Of a DNA stretch of 39,161 nt, positions 7,768 to 14,119 are shown one piece after another. How positions within the stretch are numbered: position 1 is the first letter of the stretch; every line of letters starts with the position of its first letter. Position numbers and translations under genes: made by a program. Under the pieces are notes generated by a model. It worked only from the letters and a program-made list of their open reading frames with translations. It was not told the DNA's origin and did not search any database. This DNA comes from Thermofilum sp. (GTDB lineage: Archaea > Thermoproteota > Thermoprotei > Thermofilales > Thermofilaceae), in assembly GCA_020832965.1 (NCBI GenBank), contig JAJHRM010000009.1, positions 1 through 39,161 of the forward strand, given 5' to 3'.

Positions 7768-7789
7768 TTAGCTGCCTAGCGCGCGCACC
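7697..7789. repeat. 12-bp perfect inverted repeat GGTGCGCGCGCT / AGCGCGCGCACC
   Basis: The arms are 7697-7708 and 7778-7789, exact reverse complements separated by 69 bases. The right arm lies within the last codons of the biotin carrier gene (encoding Val-Arg-Ala-Leu). The left arm abuts the hairpin at 7709. The same arm sequence ends RNA element B (22511-22522). Confidence 0.7.
7709..7729. terminator. 9-bp perfect stem-loop downstream of the biotin carrier gene
   Basis: CACGAGTTA and TAACTCGTG pair perfectly around an AAA loop. It is about 40 bases beyond the stop codon of the leftward carboxylase operon, so it may mark the 3' end of that message. Archaeal termination normally needs only a T-run, so a role as a processing or protein site is equally possible. 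Confidence 0.35.
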
Positions 7790-8136
7790 CGGATTATCGC
7801 TTGTCCCTGCTTCACGATATCTCCTTCCTTGACGAATACCTCCCCTACTGTGCCCTCCACGCTTGACTTGACTTCCACGAGTGTCTTCATGGCTTCTATC
7901 TTCGCGACGGTTGCCCCTCTTGTGATCCTCTGCCCCGGGGAGACGAGTAGCTGGTTAATTTTCCCAGTGATCGGCGCAACTACGCAGTCTTTGCTTTGTG
8001 GCTGCGCTTCCACTTTCCTCACCACTCCTGTCTGGAGTACAGACAGCACTGCCTGTAGGGGTGACTCGCCCTCCGGGACCTCGACCTCGACTTCGTAGGC
8101 TTCCCCCTCGAAGATCACCAGGAACCTTTTCCTCAC
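7768..8136 (-). CDS. Biotin carboxyl carrier protein of an acyl-CoA carboxylase/decarboxylase
   Basis: 122 residues. Residues ~50-119 form a biotinyl domain with the attachment lysine at K84 in E-A-M-K-T; the usual motif is EAMKM, and the Thr is a known tolerated variant. Ahead of it lies a short Pro/Gln-containing linker and an N-terminal segment with an FLVIFEGEAYEVEVE strand pair. The carrier shuttles carboxyl groups to the carboxyltransferase encoded upstream. It starts at GTG 8136, where a TATA box (8163-8171) predicts initiation about 5 bases upstream, so it can be made separately from the rest of the operon. Its last codons carry one arm of a 12-bp inverted repeat. Confidence 0.9.
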   Translation of the reverse strand: MRKRFLVIFEGEAYEVEVEVPEGESPLQAVLSVLQTGVVRKVEAQPQSKDCVVAPITGKINQLLVSPGQRITRGATVAKIEAMKTLVEVKSSVEGTVGEVFVKEGDIVKQGQAIIRVRALGS

Positions 8137-8162
8137 CTACCCCTCACCCTCAAGCCGTCTTT

Positions 8163-8171
8163 GCATATAAC
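8163..8171 (-). promoter_or_regulatory. Internal TATA box before the biotin carrier gene
   Basis: GTTATATGC on the minus strand is centred about 31 bases from the GTG at 8136. It lies in the ~80-base gap after the small subunit gene and gives the carrier its own near-leaderless promoter. Confidence 0.45.
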
Positions 8172-8217
8172 ATTGTCCTCCTGCGCACGTCGATCCATTT
8201 TAGCGCGCCTCGCCAGC

Positions 8218-8385
8218 CTAGCATGATGCTAACGGGTCGTGCTCTGAAATGTCCATGAATGAGGCTATCCGCCAGGCGTTCGTCGGGGCTTCTCTTCGAA
8301 GCCCGCCGGGCCTCACTCTCCTCCTTTTGGCTTCCAGGTACGCGATGACTGCTGCAAGTATTAATGCTCTCCTGGTCGAGTCCAC
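8218..8385 (-). CDS. Small subunit of a biotin-dependent acyl-CoA (de)carboxylase, MmdE/OadG-C-terminus-like
   Basis: A 55-residue frame starting at GTG 8385 and ending with TAG. A GAGGTG ribosome-binding sequence lies about 8 bases before it, just after the carboxyltransferase stop. It starts with a hydrophobic alpha-helical segment (RALILAAVIAYLEAK), then a basic stretch, then Asn-Ala-Trp-Arg-Ile-Ala near residues 36-41. This order (Ile/Ala helix, short linker, W-R-x-A/W-x-x-A-G-like motif) is that of the C-terminal piece of OadG/MmdD-type subunits and of the stand-alone epsilon subunit of methylmalonyl-CoA decarboxylase, which is also about 55 residues. In those enzymes it stabilises the complex. 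Its position between the carboxyltransferase and carrier genes fits. It is easily missed because of its size and GTG start. Confidence 0.7.
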   Translation of the reverse strand: MDSTRRALILAAVIAYLEAKRRRVRPGGLRREAPTNAWRIASFMDISEHDPLASC

Positions 8386-8399
8386 TCCTCCAGCACCTC

Positions 8400-9941
8400 T
8401 TAAACCGGTGGCACGCCGTGTTTTCTCGGCGGCCTTTGGTGCTTCTCCCTCTTATCCCTAAGGAAGAGTAGGGCCTTGTACATGTAGGCCCTCGTTTCTC
8501 GTGGTAGGATCACGTCATCCACGTACCCCCTCGAGGCGGCGAAGAAGGGGGTGGTTATTTCCCTCCTGTACTTTTCGACGAACTCCTTGGCTACTTCCTC
8601 CGGGTTTGGAGCCTTCTCCAGCTCCCTCTTGTAGATTATCTCTATGGCTTCTCTCGGGCCCATGACCGCTATCTCCGCAGTCGGCCACGCCAGGACGTAG
8701 TCTGCTCCAAGGTGCTTGCTTGACATTCCGATGTAAGCCCCTCCATATGCCTTCCTCATGATCACGGTTATCTTGGGCACTGTTGCCTCCGAGTACGCGT
8801 AGATGATCTTCGCCCCGTGGCGGATTACTCCGCCGTGCTCTTGGAATGTCCCCGGCAGGAAGCCCGGCACGTCGACTAGCGTCACTATTGGGAAGTTGAA
8901 TGCGTCGCAGAAGGTGACGAACCTAGCTATCTTGTCCGAGGAGTCTATGTCTAGGCAGCCGGCGGAGACTGCTGGCTGGTTTGCGACTACGCATACTGGG
9001 AAGCCCCCCAGCCTCGCAAAGCCGACGACCGCGTTTGTGGCGAAGTATGCGTGAACCTCGAGGAAGGTGTTCCTGTCGAAGACTCTGGCAATTACCTCTT
9101 TAACATCGTAGGGTTGGATGGGGTCGTCAGGCACTATGTTGTCGAGTTGGGGTTCCTCTCTGAGGGGGTCGTCGCCGGTCTCGAGGAATGGTGGGTCTTC
9201 TACGTTGTTGCTTGGAAGGTAGCTTAGGAGGAGTTTTATGATCTGTATTGCGTGGTCGTCGTCTTCCGCTAGGAAGTGGGCGCACCCGCTCCTGGTCGCG
9301 TGTACTTCTGCCCCGCCGAGTTCTTCGAAGGTGACGTCCTCGCCTATCGACGCTTTAACAATCTTGGGACCTGTTATGAACATGAAGCTCTTCTTTGTCA
9401 TGACTATGAAGTCGGCTAGTGCGGGGGAGTAGACTGCACCGCCTGCTGCCGGGCCCATTACCGCAACGATCTGGGGGATCACGCCGCTAGCCATCACGTT
9501 TCTGTAGAATATCTCCCCGTAGCCCTTGAGAGAGTCTACACCCTCCTGTATCCTCGCCCCGCCAGAGTCGTTTAAGCCAATGAGGGGTATCCCGAGCTTT
9601 AGCGCGAGCTCGATTGTCCTGGCTATCTTCGAGGCGTGCATTTCGCCGACGCTGCCCCCCATGAAGCTGAAGTCCTGCGCGTACACGGCTACCCTCCTGC
9701 CACTCACTGTTCCGAGTCCTGCCAGCACCCCGTCTCCGTAGGCTCTCCTGCTCTCCATCCCGAAGCCTGTCGCTCTGTGGGTAATGTAGCGGTTGATGGG
9801 TATGAAAGAGTCCCTGTCCAGCAGTTTCTCTAGCCTCTCGTGCGCTGTGAGCCTGCCCTGCTCGTGGACCTTCCTTATGAATTCCTCCGTGGGCCTCAGC
9901 GTCGAGCTTCTCCTAGCGACGAGCTCAGAAAACTTGTCCAT
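8400..9941 (-). CDS. mmdA: Acyl-CoA (methylmalonyl/propionyl-CoA) carboxyltransferase subunit
   Basis: 513 residues, the normal length of the MmdA/PccB/AccD5 family. It has the two crotonase-like halves. The N-half includes a VYAQDFSFMGGSVGEMHASKI acyl-CoA region, L-N-D-S-G-G-A-R-I-Q-E-G and G-P-A-A-G-G-A-V-Y-S-P oxyanion motifs, and the F-E-E-L-G-G-A motif. The C-half contains V-D-V-P-G-F-L-P-G and K-A-Y-G-G-A-Y-I-G-M-S-S-K. It transfers a carboxyl group between biotin and an acyl-CoA. SD GGAGG is placed upstream of ATG 9941, 17 bases after the AHS2-like gene. No biotin carboxylase or membrane beta subunit is in the window, so carboxylase and decarboxylase roles cannot be separated; the symbol is by family. 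Confidence 0.92.
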   Translation of the reverse strand: MDKFSELVARRSSTLRPTEEFIRKVHEQGRLTAHERLEKLLDRDSFIPINRYITHRATGFGMESRRAYGDGVLAGLGTVSGRRVAVYAQDFSFMGGSVGEMHASKIARTIELALKLGIPLIGLNDSGGARIQEGVDSLKGYGEIFYRNVMASGVIPQIVAVMGPAAGGAVYSPALADFIVMTKKSFMFITGPKIVKASIGEDVTFEELGGAEVHATRSGCAHFLAEDDDHAIQIIKLLLSYLPSNNVEDPPFLETGDDPLREEPQLDNIVPDDPIQPYDVKEVIARVFDRNTFLEVHAYFATNAVVGFARLGGFPVCVVANQPAVSAGCLDIDSSDKIARFVTFCDAFNFPIVTLVDVPGFLPGTFQEHGGVIRHGAKIIYAYSEATVPKITVIMRKAYGGAYIGMSSKHLGADYVLAWPTAEIAVMGPREAIEIIYKRELEKAPNPEEVAKEFVEKYRREITTPFFAASRGYVDDVILPRETRAYMYKALLFLRDKREKHQRPPRKHGVPPV

Positions 9942-9958
9942 GGGGGAGACCTCCTCTA

Positions 9959-10525
9959 CTACTCCAACTCTAAGACCCAGGCTTCGAACTCTCCCCCGCT
10001 AACTCTCACTCTCACGAGCTCCGCCCCCCTTTGAATAGCGTCGTAGACGAGGGTGATGTGCCTTTGGAGCCTTGAAACGGACTCTAGCCAGTCCCCGCTC
10101 GGAGCCCTTAGGCCTTGAGGTATTTTCAGCGCTGTAAGTAGCTTATCCGGGATGCTGTTGGAATTTACCGCAGAGAGGACTGCCCCCTGCTTTAAATGCT
10201 GGATTGTGTCGGCTTGCGAGACCAGACCCCTTATAGCTAGGTATGCTACCCCGTCGGTCGAGGCGGAGATGCTTCTCTCAGCGGCGCCGGCTCTCCACGC
10301 CTCGTACCTCTGTCCGTCAGCTGCTACAGTGGCCTCGCCCGCCACGCTGAAGACCACCCTTTCGCGGAGATCCAGGGTCAAGTAGCCCTGCTTTAGCTCT
10401 ATGGCTGGAGCTGTTGCCGGGTTGAGGACCAGTATGTTGGCTGCGGAGTGCAGGTATTTATCAATCGATGTAAGTATGGATGGCGATAGGTAAGCCCTGC
10501 TCGATGAGCGTATCGTGATCATCAT
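9959..10525 (-). CDS. Short AHS2/PxpC (KipA)-like protein, biotin-dependent carboxyltransferase superfamily
   Basis: 188 residues from ATG 10525 (or the adjacent ATG 10522). Residues ~20-100 follow the order seen in PxpC/KipA and urea amidolyase AHS2 domains. There is an Ala-Ala-Asn-x-Leu-Val-x-Asn-Pro ... Ala-x-Glu-Leu segment, a strand pair, a Val-Ala-Gly-Glu-Ala-x-Val-x-x-Asp-Gly stretch, a Trp-Arg-Ala-Gly motif, then Val-Ala-Tyr-Leu-Ala-Ile-Arg-Gly. Full-length members are ~300 residues, so this is a short form whose C-terminal ~85 residues I cannot match. A much longer frame (to 11164) is open upstream but overlaps the glycosyltransferase. The TATA box at 10563-10571 supports the short start. 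It heads the carboxylase operon, which fits the family's link to biotin enzymes. Confidence 0.55.
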   Translation of the reverse strand: MMITIRSSSRAYLSPSILTSIDKYLHSAANILVLNPATAPAIELKQGYLTLDLRERVVFSVAGEATVAADGQRYEAWRAGAAERSISASTDGVAYLAIRGLVSQADTIQHLKQGAVLSAVNSNSIPDKLLTALKIPQGLRAPSGDWLESVSRLQRHITLVYDAIQRGAELVRVRVSGGEFEAWVLELE

Positions 10526-10562
10526 ACATTGAGACACCGGTGTTGCTACTTTGCATTTTTGT

Positions 10563-10571
10563 GGTATAAAA
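10563..10571 (-). promoter_or_regulatory. TATA box for the AHS2-like / carboxylase operon
   Basis: The minus-strand box TTTTATACC is centred about 41 bases from ATG 10525, giving a leader of about 15 bases. The 10526-10677 gap contains nothing else I can identify. Confidence 0.5.
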
Positions 10572-10677
10572 CAGTTGTGTAAATATTGTTTGCCAATTGT
10601 CGAAAAGCAAGCTACAGGAAAACGTACCTGTGCAGACCGCCTTGTGCTGGGGGCAGCGCTGGCGCCCGAGGAGGGGC

Positions 10678-11832
10678 TTAGACAACCCAGTCGTCTACAG
10701 TCTTCTTCCTGAGGACGAGGACTCGCAGGAAGCCCGCGAGGAGGACTGTGAGCCAGCATAGCTGGTAGAAGAAGAGGTAGACTGGGTAGAGGTAGAGGTA
10801 AGATTTTGCTCTGACGACGCGTGATGCCAGTAGGTGCCACGTGGAGAAGAGTAGGAGTGATGCCAGGAGGGCGCCCGCAGTTGCGAGGTATGATAGATGC
10901 AGGTTGATGGCGAGTAGGGAGGCGAAGGGCAGTGCTTGGTTGATAAGGGTTGAAAGTGTGAGTGCCATTAGGTACGCAGTTTTCTCGAGGGAGTGGTTGT
11001 ATAGTGCGAAGGCAGTAATCGTAGTGACCAGGGAGGGCAGGGAGCATATCAGGGCTGGAATGATTATGTGGGGCATTTTCAGCATTGCCTTCAGGGCGTC
11101 GAGGGAGTTTTCCTCTAGCCAGCTTGCTAGCCCGACAGCCCACCTCCTCCTCTGCTTGAACCATTTAGCTAGGCTCTCTGGGGGGTAGTTTAAGACGTAT
11201 GTTTCCCCTATGAAGGTGAATTTGTGCCCTTTTTTGAATGTTCTCAGAGCAATGTCGAAGTCCTCGGACAGAGATGGGTGGAAGTAGCCTATTTCTTCCA
11301 GGGCTTTTCTCTTGATGACGAAAGCCGCACCGTTTATGGCTACTGTCCGCTTGGCAAGCTTCGCCATTAGCATGCTTGCGAAGTTGTAGGAAGTGTACTC
11401 GATGTAAACCATCTTTGACAACAGGTTTGATGTCACGATCACCTTCTTGATGTCCCCCACGTCGCTGTCCCTCATCCTTTCAGCTATCTTGTGGAGGAAT
11501 AAGTCGTCCTCTACTGCCACGTCGTCGTCCAGGAAGACTACCAACTCGCCCGTGGAGCACTTGATGGCTGTGTTCAGCGCGGAGACCTTGCCGGCCCTCG
11601 CCCCCCTCTCAATGAGGGTGACACCCCTAAGCTTCCTTAGTTCCTCCGCTACGCCTGGAAGGGGCTCGTCGAGTACAACGATTACTTCCCTGTTTGGGTA
11701 CGGTAGGCTCAGCATCCTTTTAACCAGCTTTACTAGTCTCTCCGAGCCCTTGAAGGAAGGAATAATTACTGAAATCTTTCCGCGAGCTTCTTCCCGAGAC
11801 AAATGTGCTTGGACAAGCGCCGCGCGCGGCAT
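10678..11832 (-). CDS. Membrane-bound family 2 glycosyltransferase
   Basis: 384 residues. The GT-A domain begins at ~residue 19 (ISVIIPSFKG), with the acidic D-D-D cluster at 102-104 binding nucleotide sugar and metal, an E-D pair near 190-191 and the Q-R-R-R-W (QxxRW) motif at 227-231. That combination is typical of processive or polyprenyl-linked GT2 enzymes. Four or so transmembrane helices fill residues ~250-375, so the enzyme works at the cytoplasmic face of the membrane, probably on a lipid-linked glycan or polysaccharide. ATG 11832 follows a bidirectional A/T-rich promoter shared with the gene at 11881. Its first codons contain a CGCCGCGCGCGGC palindrome. Confidence 0.9.
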   Translation of the reverse strand: MPRAALVQAHLSREEARGKISVIIPSFKGSERLVKLVKRMLSLPYPNREVIVVLDEPLPGVAEELRKLRGVTLIERGARAGKVSALNTAIKCSTGELVVFLDDDVAVEDDLFLHKIAERMRDSDVGDIKKVIVTSNLLSKMVYIEYTSYNFASMLMAKLAKRTVAINGAAFVIKRKALEEIGYFHPSLSEDFDIALRTFKKGHKFTFIGETYVLNYPPESLAKWFKQRRRWAVGLASWLEENSLDALKAMLKMPHIIIPALICSLPSLVTTITAFALYNHSLEKTAYLMALTLSTLINQALPFASLLAINLHLSYLATAGALLASLLLFSTWHLLASRVVRAKSYLYLYPVYLFFYQLCWLTVLLAGFLRVLVLRKKTVDDWVV

Positions 11833-11848
11833 GGCAACAACCTGGGGG

Positions 11849-11872
11849 CTTTTATCTAGAAAAGAAAATAAG
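11849..11872. promoter_or_regulatory. Divergent promoter region between glycosyltransferase and small plus-strand gene
   Basis: CTTTTATCTA (11849-11858) is a TATA box for the plus strand, predicting initiation at about 11880, right at ATG 11881. On the minus strand the AGCTTATTTTC box (complement of 11863-11873) gives a start about 10 bases before ATG 11832. Both genes would have almost no leader. Confidence 0.5.
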
Positions 11873-11880
11873 CTTTTCTA

Positions 11881-12108
11881 ATGGTTTTAGGATGCGTGGG
11901 CAGCGTTGAGGATTGTAGCAGGGCAATTCTTCAGGAGGCCATGAGGGGCCAGCTTAACGGTGTGGGTAGGGTTTTCATCTCAGAGCTGATGAGAAGGGGG
12001 TTTAGCCGCGACACCATAACAGATGCTTTGAGGAGTCTCAGTTCGAGGTACCGCATAGTTGTTGTGGGTGACGTGATCAAGGTGTACTTTAGCACGCGGG
12101 CGCGCTGA
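11881..12108 (+). CDS. Small winged-helix-like protein of unknown function
   Basis: 75 residues. The middle reads as helix-turn-helix-wing: a first helix (CSRAILQEAMRG), a second region (GRVFISELMRRGFSRDTITDAL), then two beta strands (YRIVVVGDVIKVYFS) that could form a wing. That would make it a DNA-binding protein. The ATG is leaderless relative to its TATA box. The last codons contain a GGGCGCGC tract. Divergent from the glycosyltransferase and followed by the alkyltransferase gene. Function is inferred from shape only. Confidence 0.6.
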   Translation: MVLGCVGSVEDCSRAILQEAMRGQLNGVGRVFISELMRRGFSRDTITDALRSLSSRYRIVVVGDVIKVYFSTRAR

Positions 12109-12179
12109 ATTATCTAGTTTTTCATTTTTCAGTGCGCTAAGCACCATACCCACGAAAAGCTTTTTACCTTACCCCAGGA

Positions 12180-12701
12180 GTGAATACCGTAGCCCCGCGA
12201 AAGGTGGGGTTGCACGATGGCGCACGCGCCGGGTGGGCTGCAGTGGAGTACGGCTGTTTTTCGACGATTATTGGAACTCTGTGCGCGCTTGTTGATAGCT
12301 ACAGAGTCTACTACCTCGATGCTCTAGACTTGGCGTCGTACAGGAAGTATGAGGGTGGGGCATTCGTACGTAGGCTTGAGGCTGAGGTTGAGGACTACCT
12401 TGATGGGGAAAGATGCTCCTTCTCGTTTCAGCCTGTTATCAGGGGTTCTGGCTTGAGGAGGAGCGTTCTCGAGGAGGTAATGCTTATACCTTGTGGAGCA
12501 ACTGCCACTTATAAGGAGGTAGCTATGCGGGTGGGGGCTAGTTCTCCGAGGCTTGTGGGGAGGATCCTCTCGTCGAACGACATATTGATTGTTGTCCCGT
12601 GCCACAGAGTCGTATCTGTAAGGGGGCTTGGCGGCTATAAGCTCGGCGTAGATGTGAAGAAGAAGTTGCTCAGCATTGAGAGAGAAATGTGCGGCGGGTA
12701 G
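12180..12701 (+). CDS. ogt: Methylated-DNA--protein-cysteine (O6-alkylguanine) methyltransferase
   Basis: Up to 173 residues. The C-terminal domain has the I-P-C-G-x-x-x-T-Y-K-E-V-A helix, a winged-helix recognition region, and the reactive cysteine in V-P-C-H-R-V (Cys near residue 141), followed by G-G-Y-K-L-G. It directly reverses O6-alkylguanine in DNA by suicidal transfer. The N-terminal domain is short and poorly conserved. The start is uncertain: GTG 12180 is the longest, GTG 12204 and GTG 12243 are alternatives, and the AAAGCTTTTTACC box at ~12155-12168 is too close to 12180 for standard spacing, which favours a later start. It is separated from the ATPase gene by one base. Confidence 0.88.
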   Translation: MNTVAPRKVGLHDGARAGWAAVEYGCFSTIIGTLCALVDSYRVYYLDALDLASYRKYEGGAFVRRLEAEVEDYLDGERCSFSFQPVIRGSGLRRSVLEEVMLIPCGATATYKEVAMRVGASSPRLVGRILSSNDILIVVPCHRVVSVRGLGGYKLGVDVKKKLLSIEREMCGG

Positions 12702-12702
12702 T

Positions 12703-13593
12703 ATGGTTGCCAGGAGGATTTTAAGCTTCTGGGGTAAGGGTGGGGTTGGTAAGACTACCCTTTCTTCAGCGCTGGCGGTTGCTTTAGCGGAGGAGGGTTA
12801 CAGTGTCTATCTGCTGTCGACCGACTTTATGCCGTCACTATGCGATGTGCTTGAGCTTCCCTTGTCCTGCGAACCTGTAAAGCTTTCGGATAACCTTGTC
12901 GTGGAGCAGCTTTATGAGGACAAGGTCATAGACCTGTGGAAAAAGCGTTTCGGCGACGAGGTTTATAGGGTTGCCTCGAGCATCTTCCCGGTAGGTCGAG
13001 AAATAATTGATTACGTTGCCGGCGCGCCCGGCATAGTTGAGGAGTTTACCCTCTACTACATCTACGAGCTATACAGGATCCTGAATTGCGACGTAATAGT
13101 CTGGGATACTGTGGCCACGGGTGGAGGGCTAAGGATGCTCAAGATCGAAAAGGAGTTTTACGAGCACTTAGGTGAGGCTGCGAAGCTCTACCTCAAGGTG
13201 AAGGGTGTGCTGGACAAGATAAGGACTGGTTCAGAGGAGCCATTGAAGCTGATAGAGTCTTGGCGTATGCTTGCTCAAGATGTTCTCAGCTTCTTAAAGT
13301 GTGCGTCTCATTTCTCGTCGCTTGTCTCCAGGGCTTACCCTGTTGACTACTTTGTCGCGGTCAGGGCGTATAGGGAGTTGAGCCAGTTTGTTCCTATGAG
13401 GTTCTTGTTTGTTAACATGGTTTCATCCTCTGAGGAGGAAGAAAGGTATCTGGGCAGGTTTGAGGAGGAGTTTGGAGGCAAGCTGGACATATTTAAGGTG
13501 CCAAGGTTCGAGGTTTCCCCGAGAGGCATTAGCGGTCTCAGGAGAGTGATAGGTAAGGAGGACATTGAGAAAATAATTTCAGTCCTTCTTTAG
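12703..13593 (+). CDS. ArsA/Get3-like P-loop ATPase
   Basis: 296 residues from ATG 12703, one base after the alkyltransferase stop; a longer frame from ATG 12676 would overlap. The deviant Walker A G-K-G-G-V-G-K-T-T is at residues ~11-19. The switch I-like S-T-D-x-x-x-S-L (family: STDPAHSL) and the D-T-x-A-T-G-G-G-L-R-M-L motif (family: DTAPTGHTLRLL) place it in the ArsA/Get3 branch of SIMIBI ATPases. These target tail-anchored membrane proteins or drive arsenite pumps. Family arsenite or zinc cysteines are not obvious. The body is shorter than a full Get3 and the His of 'GHTLR' is replaced by Gly, so function may differ. The stop is followed immediately by GCGCGC. Confidence 0.78.
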   Translation: MVARRILSFWGKGGVGKTTLSSALAVALAEEGYSVYLLSTDFMPSLCDVLELPLSCEPVKLSDNLVVEQLYEDKVIDLWKKRFGDEVYRVASSIFPVGREIIDYVAGAPGIVEEFTLYYIYELYRILNCDVIVWDTVATGGGLRMLKIEKEFYEHLGEAAKLYLKVKGVLDKIRTGSEEPLKLIESWRMLAQDVLSFLKCASHFSSLVSRAYPVDYFVAVRAYRELSQFVPMRFLFVNMVSSSEEEERYLGRFEEEFGGKLDIFKVPRFEVSPRGISGLRRVIGKEDIEKIISVLL

Positions 13594-13752
13594 CGCGCAG
13601 ACAGCGCTGACAGTTTCCAACAGCACACACAGGTACTCTCTCCACTCTAAGATCTCCCGGAGCCTCCACGCCTGAACAGAGTGCGCGCTTTCCTTGTTAA
13701 TGCTGGAGATTCCTGGCAATGGGTTTATAAGGGTTTTGTCGCACATTGAGAC
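13594..13752. other. Intergenic stretch before RNA element A
   Basis: Contains two GCGCGC tracts (13593-13600, 13682-13689) and no reading frame I can support. It ends with the TATA box of element A. Confidence 0.5.
13724..13730 (+). promoter_or_regulatory. TATA box for RNA element A
   Basis: TTTATAA, preceded by GGG, lies 26 bases before the predicted start at about 13753. No start codon with a meaningful frame follows, supporting an untranslated transcript. Confidence 0.55.
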
Positions 13753-13990
13753 GAATGGAAGTAAGCGGGCGCGCTGAAGAGGCATTAGGGTTCCTCAAAC
13801 CCGTTCCCCAGAGGAGCGGTAACCGCAGATGCGGCCCGCAGCTACTGGGGCTCCAGCGCGCGGTACCGAAGAGGGGGTGAATCCCGGCAACGGGCAGACC
13901 CCATGACACCCCCAAGCCGATACAGCGAGGGCTGTGAGGGCGCTCTGACCAAAAAATGACGGGCGGAATGTGGGGTGAGCGCACGCTTAG
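13753..13990 (+). ncRNA. Structured RNA element A, founding copy of a repeated RNA family
   Basis: About 240 G/C-rich bases without a credible gene. It can fold into several stems. CCCCAG (13806-13811) pairs with CTGGGG (13845-13850) enclosing a GCGG-UAA-CCGC hairpin. GGGG pairs with CCCC around an inner CCCG-GCAA-CGGG stem with a GNRA loop (about 13873-13902). Compared with element C, the blocks at 13796-13811, ~13816-13850, 13865-13870, 13873-13905 and 13955-13975 match in order. With element B the blocks at 13847-13863 (16 of 17), 13897-13910 (13 of 14), 13927-13934 (8 of 8) and 13962-13990 match in order. It has its own TATA box. The 3' end is uncertain (13990-14030). I looked for RNase P and SRP RNA signatures and found neither. 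Confidence 0.65.
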
Positions 13991-14078
13991 GGCAGGAAAC
14001 GAGTTTAATGTGCGCTAGTTAGCAGTTTTCAATAAGCATGGGAAAACTTCCAAGAGGAAAACCTGTGAGGGGGGCTTA

Positions 14079-14088
14079 AAGTTTAAAA
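14079..14088 (+). promoter_or_regulatory. TATA box for the DUF4129/MoxR operon
   Basis: AGTTTAAAAG centred near 14083 predicts initiation about 14110. A GGAG ribosome-binding sequence then lies just before ATG 14120. Confidence 0.5.
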
Positions 14089-14119
14089 GTGTCGAGTAAA
14101 GATTTTCTTTCAGGAGATT

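Noticed and set aside
7697..7789. Calling the inverted repeat a transposable element
   Set aside because: No target-site duplication is visible, one arm is part of the coding end of the biotin carrier, and only one pair is present in the window.
9959..11164. A 401-residue reading frame upstream of the carboxyltransferase gene
   Set aside because: Its first ~213 codons overlap the glycosyltransferase in another frame and are low-complexity. The TATA box at 10563-10571 and family match place the start at 10525.
13697..13984. Antisense 95-codon frame across element A
   Set aside because: It is Pro/Arg-rich like a random GC-rich frame. Similar residues in the tail at 22389-22520 arise because both DNA segments belong to the same repeat, with an indel changing frame between them.
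13753..13990. Element A as RNase P RNA or SRP RNA
   Set aside because: A CAAG-CC-GATACAG string and an AATGAC string recall parts of RNase P RNA, but the universal GAGGAAAGTCC and ACAGAACCCGGCTTA-type segments are missing. The SRP GGAAGG...AGCA helix is also absent, and such single-copy RNAs would not occur in similar multiple copies.
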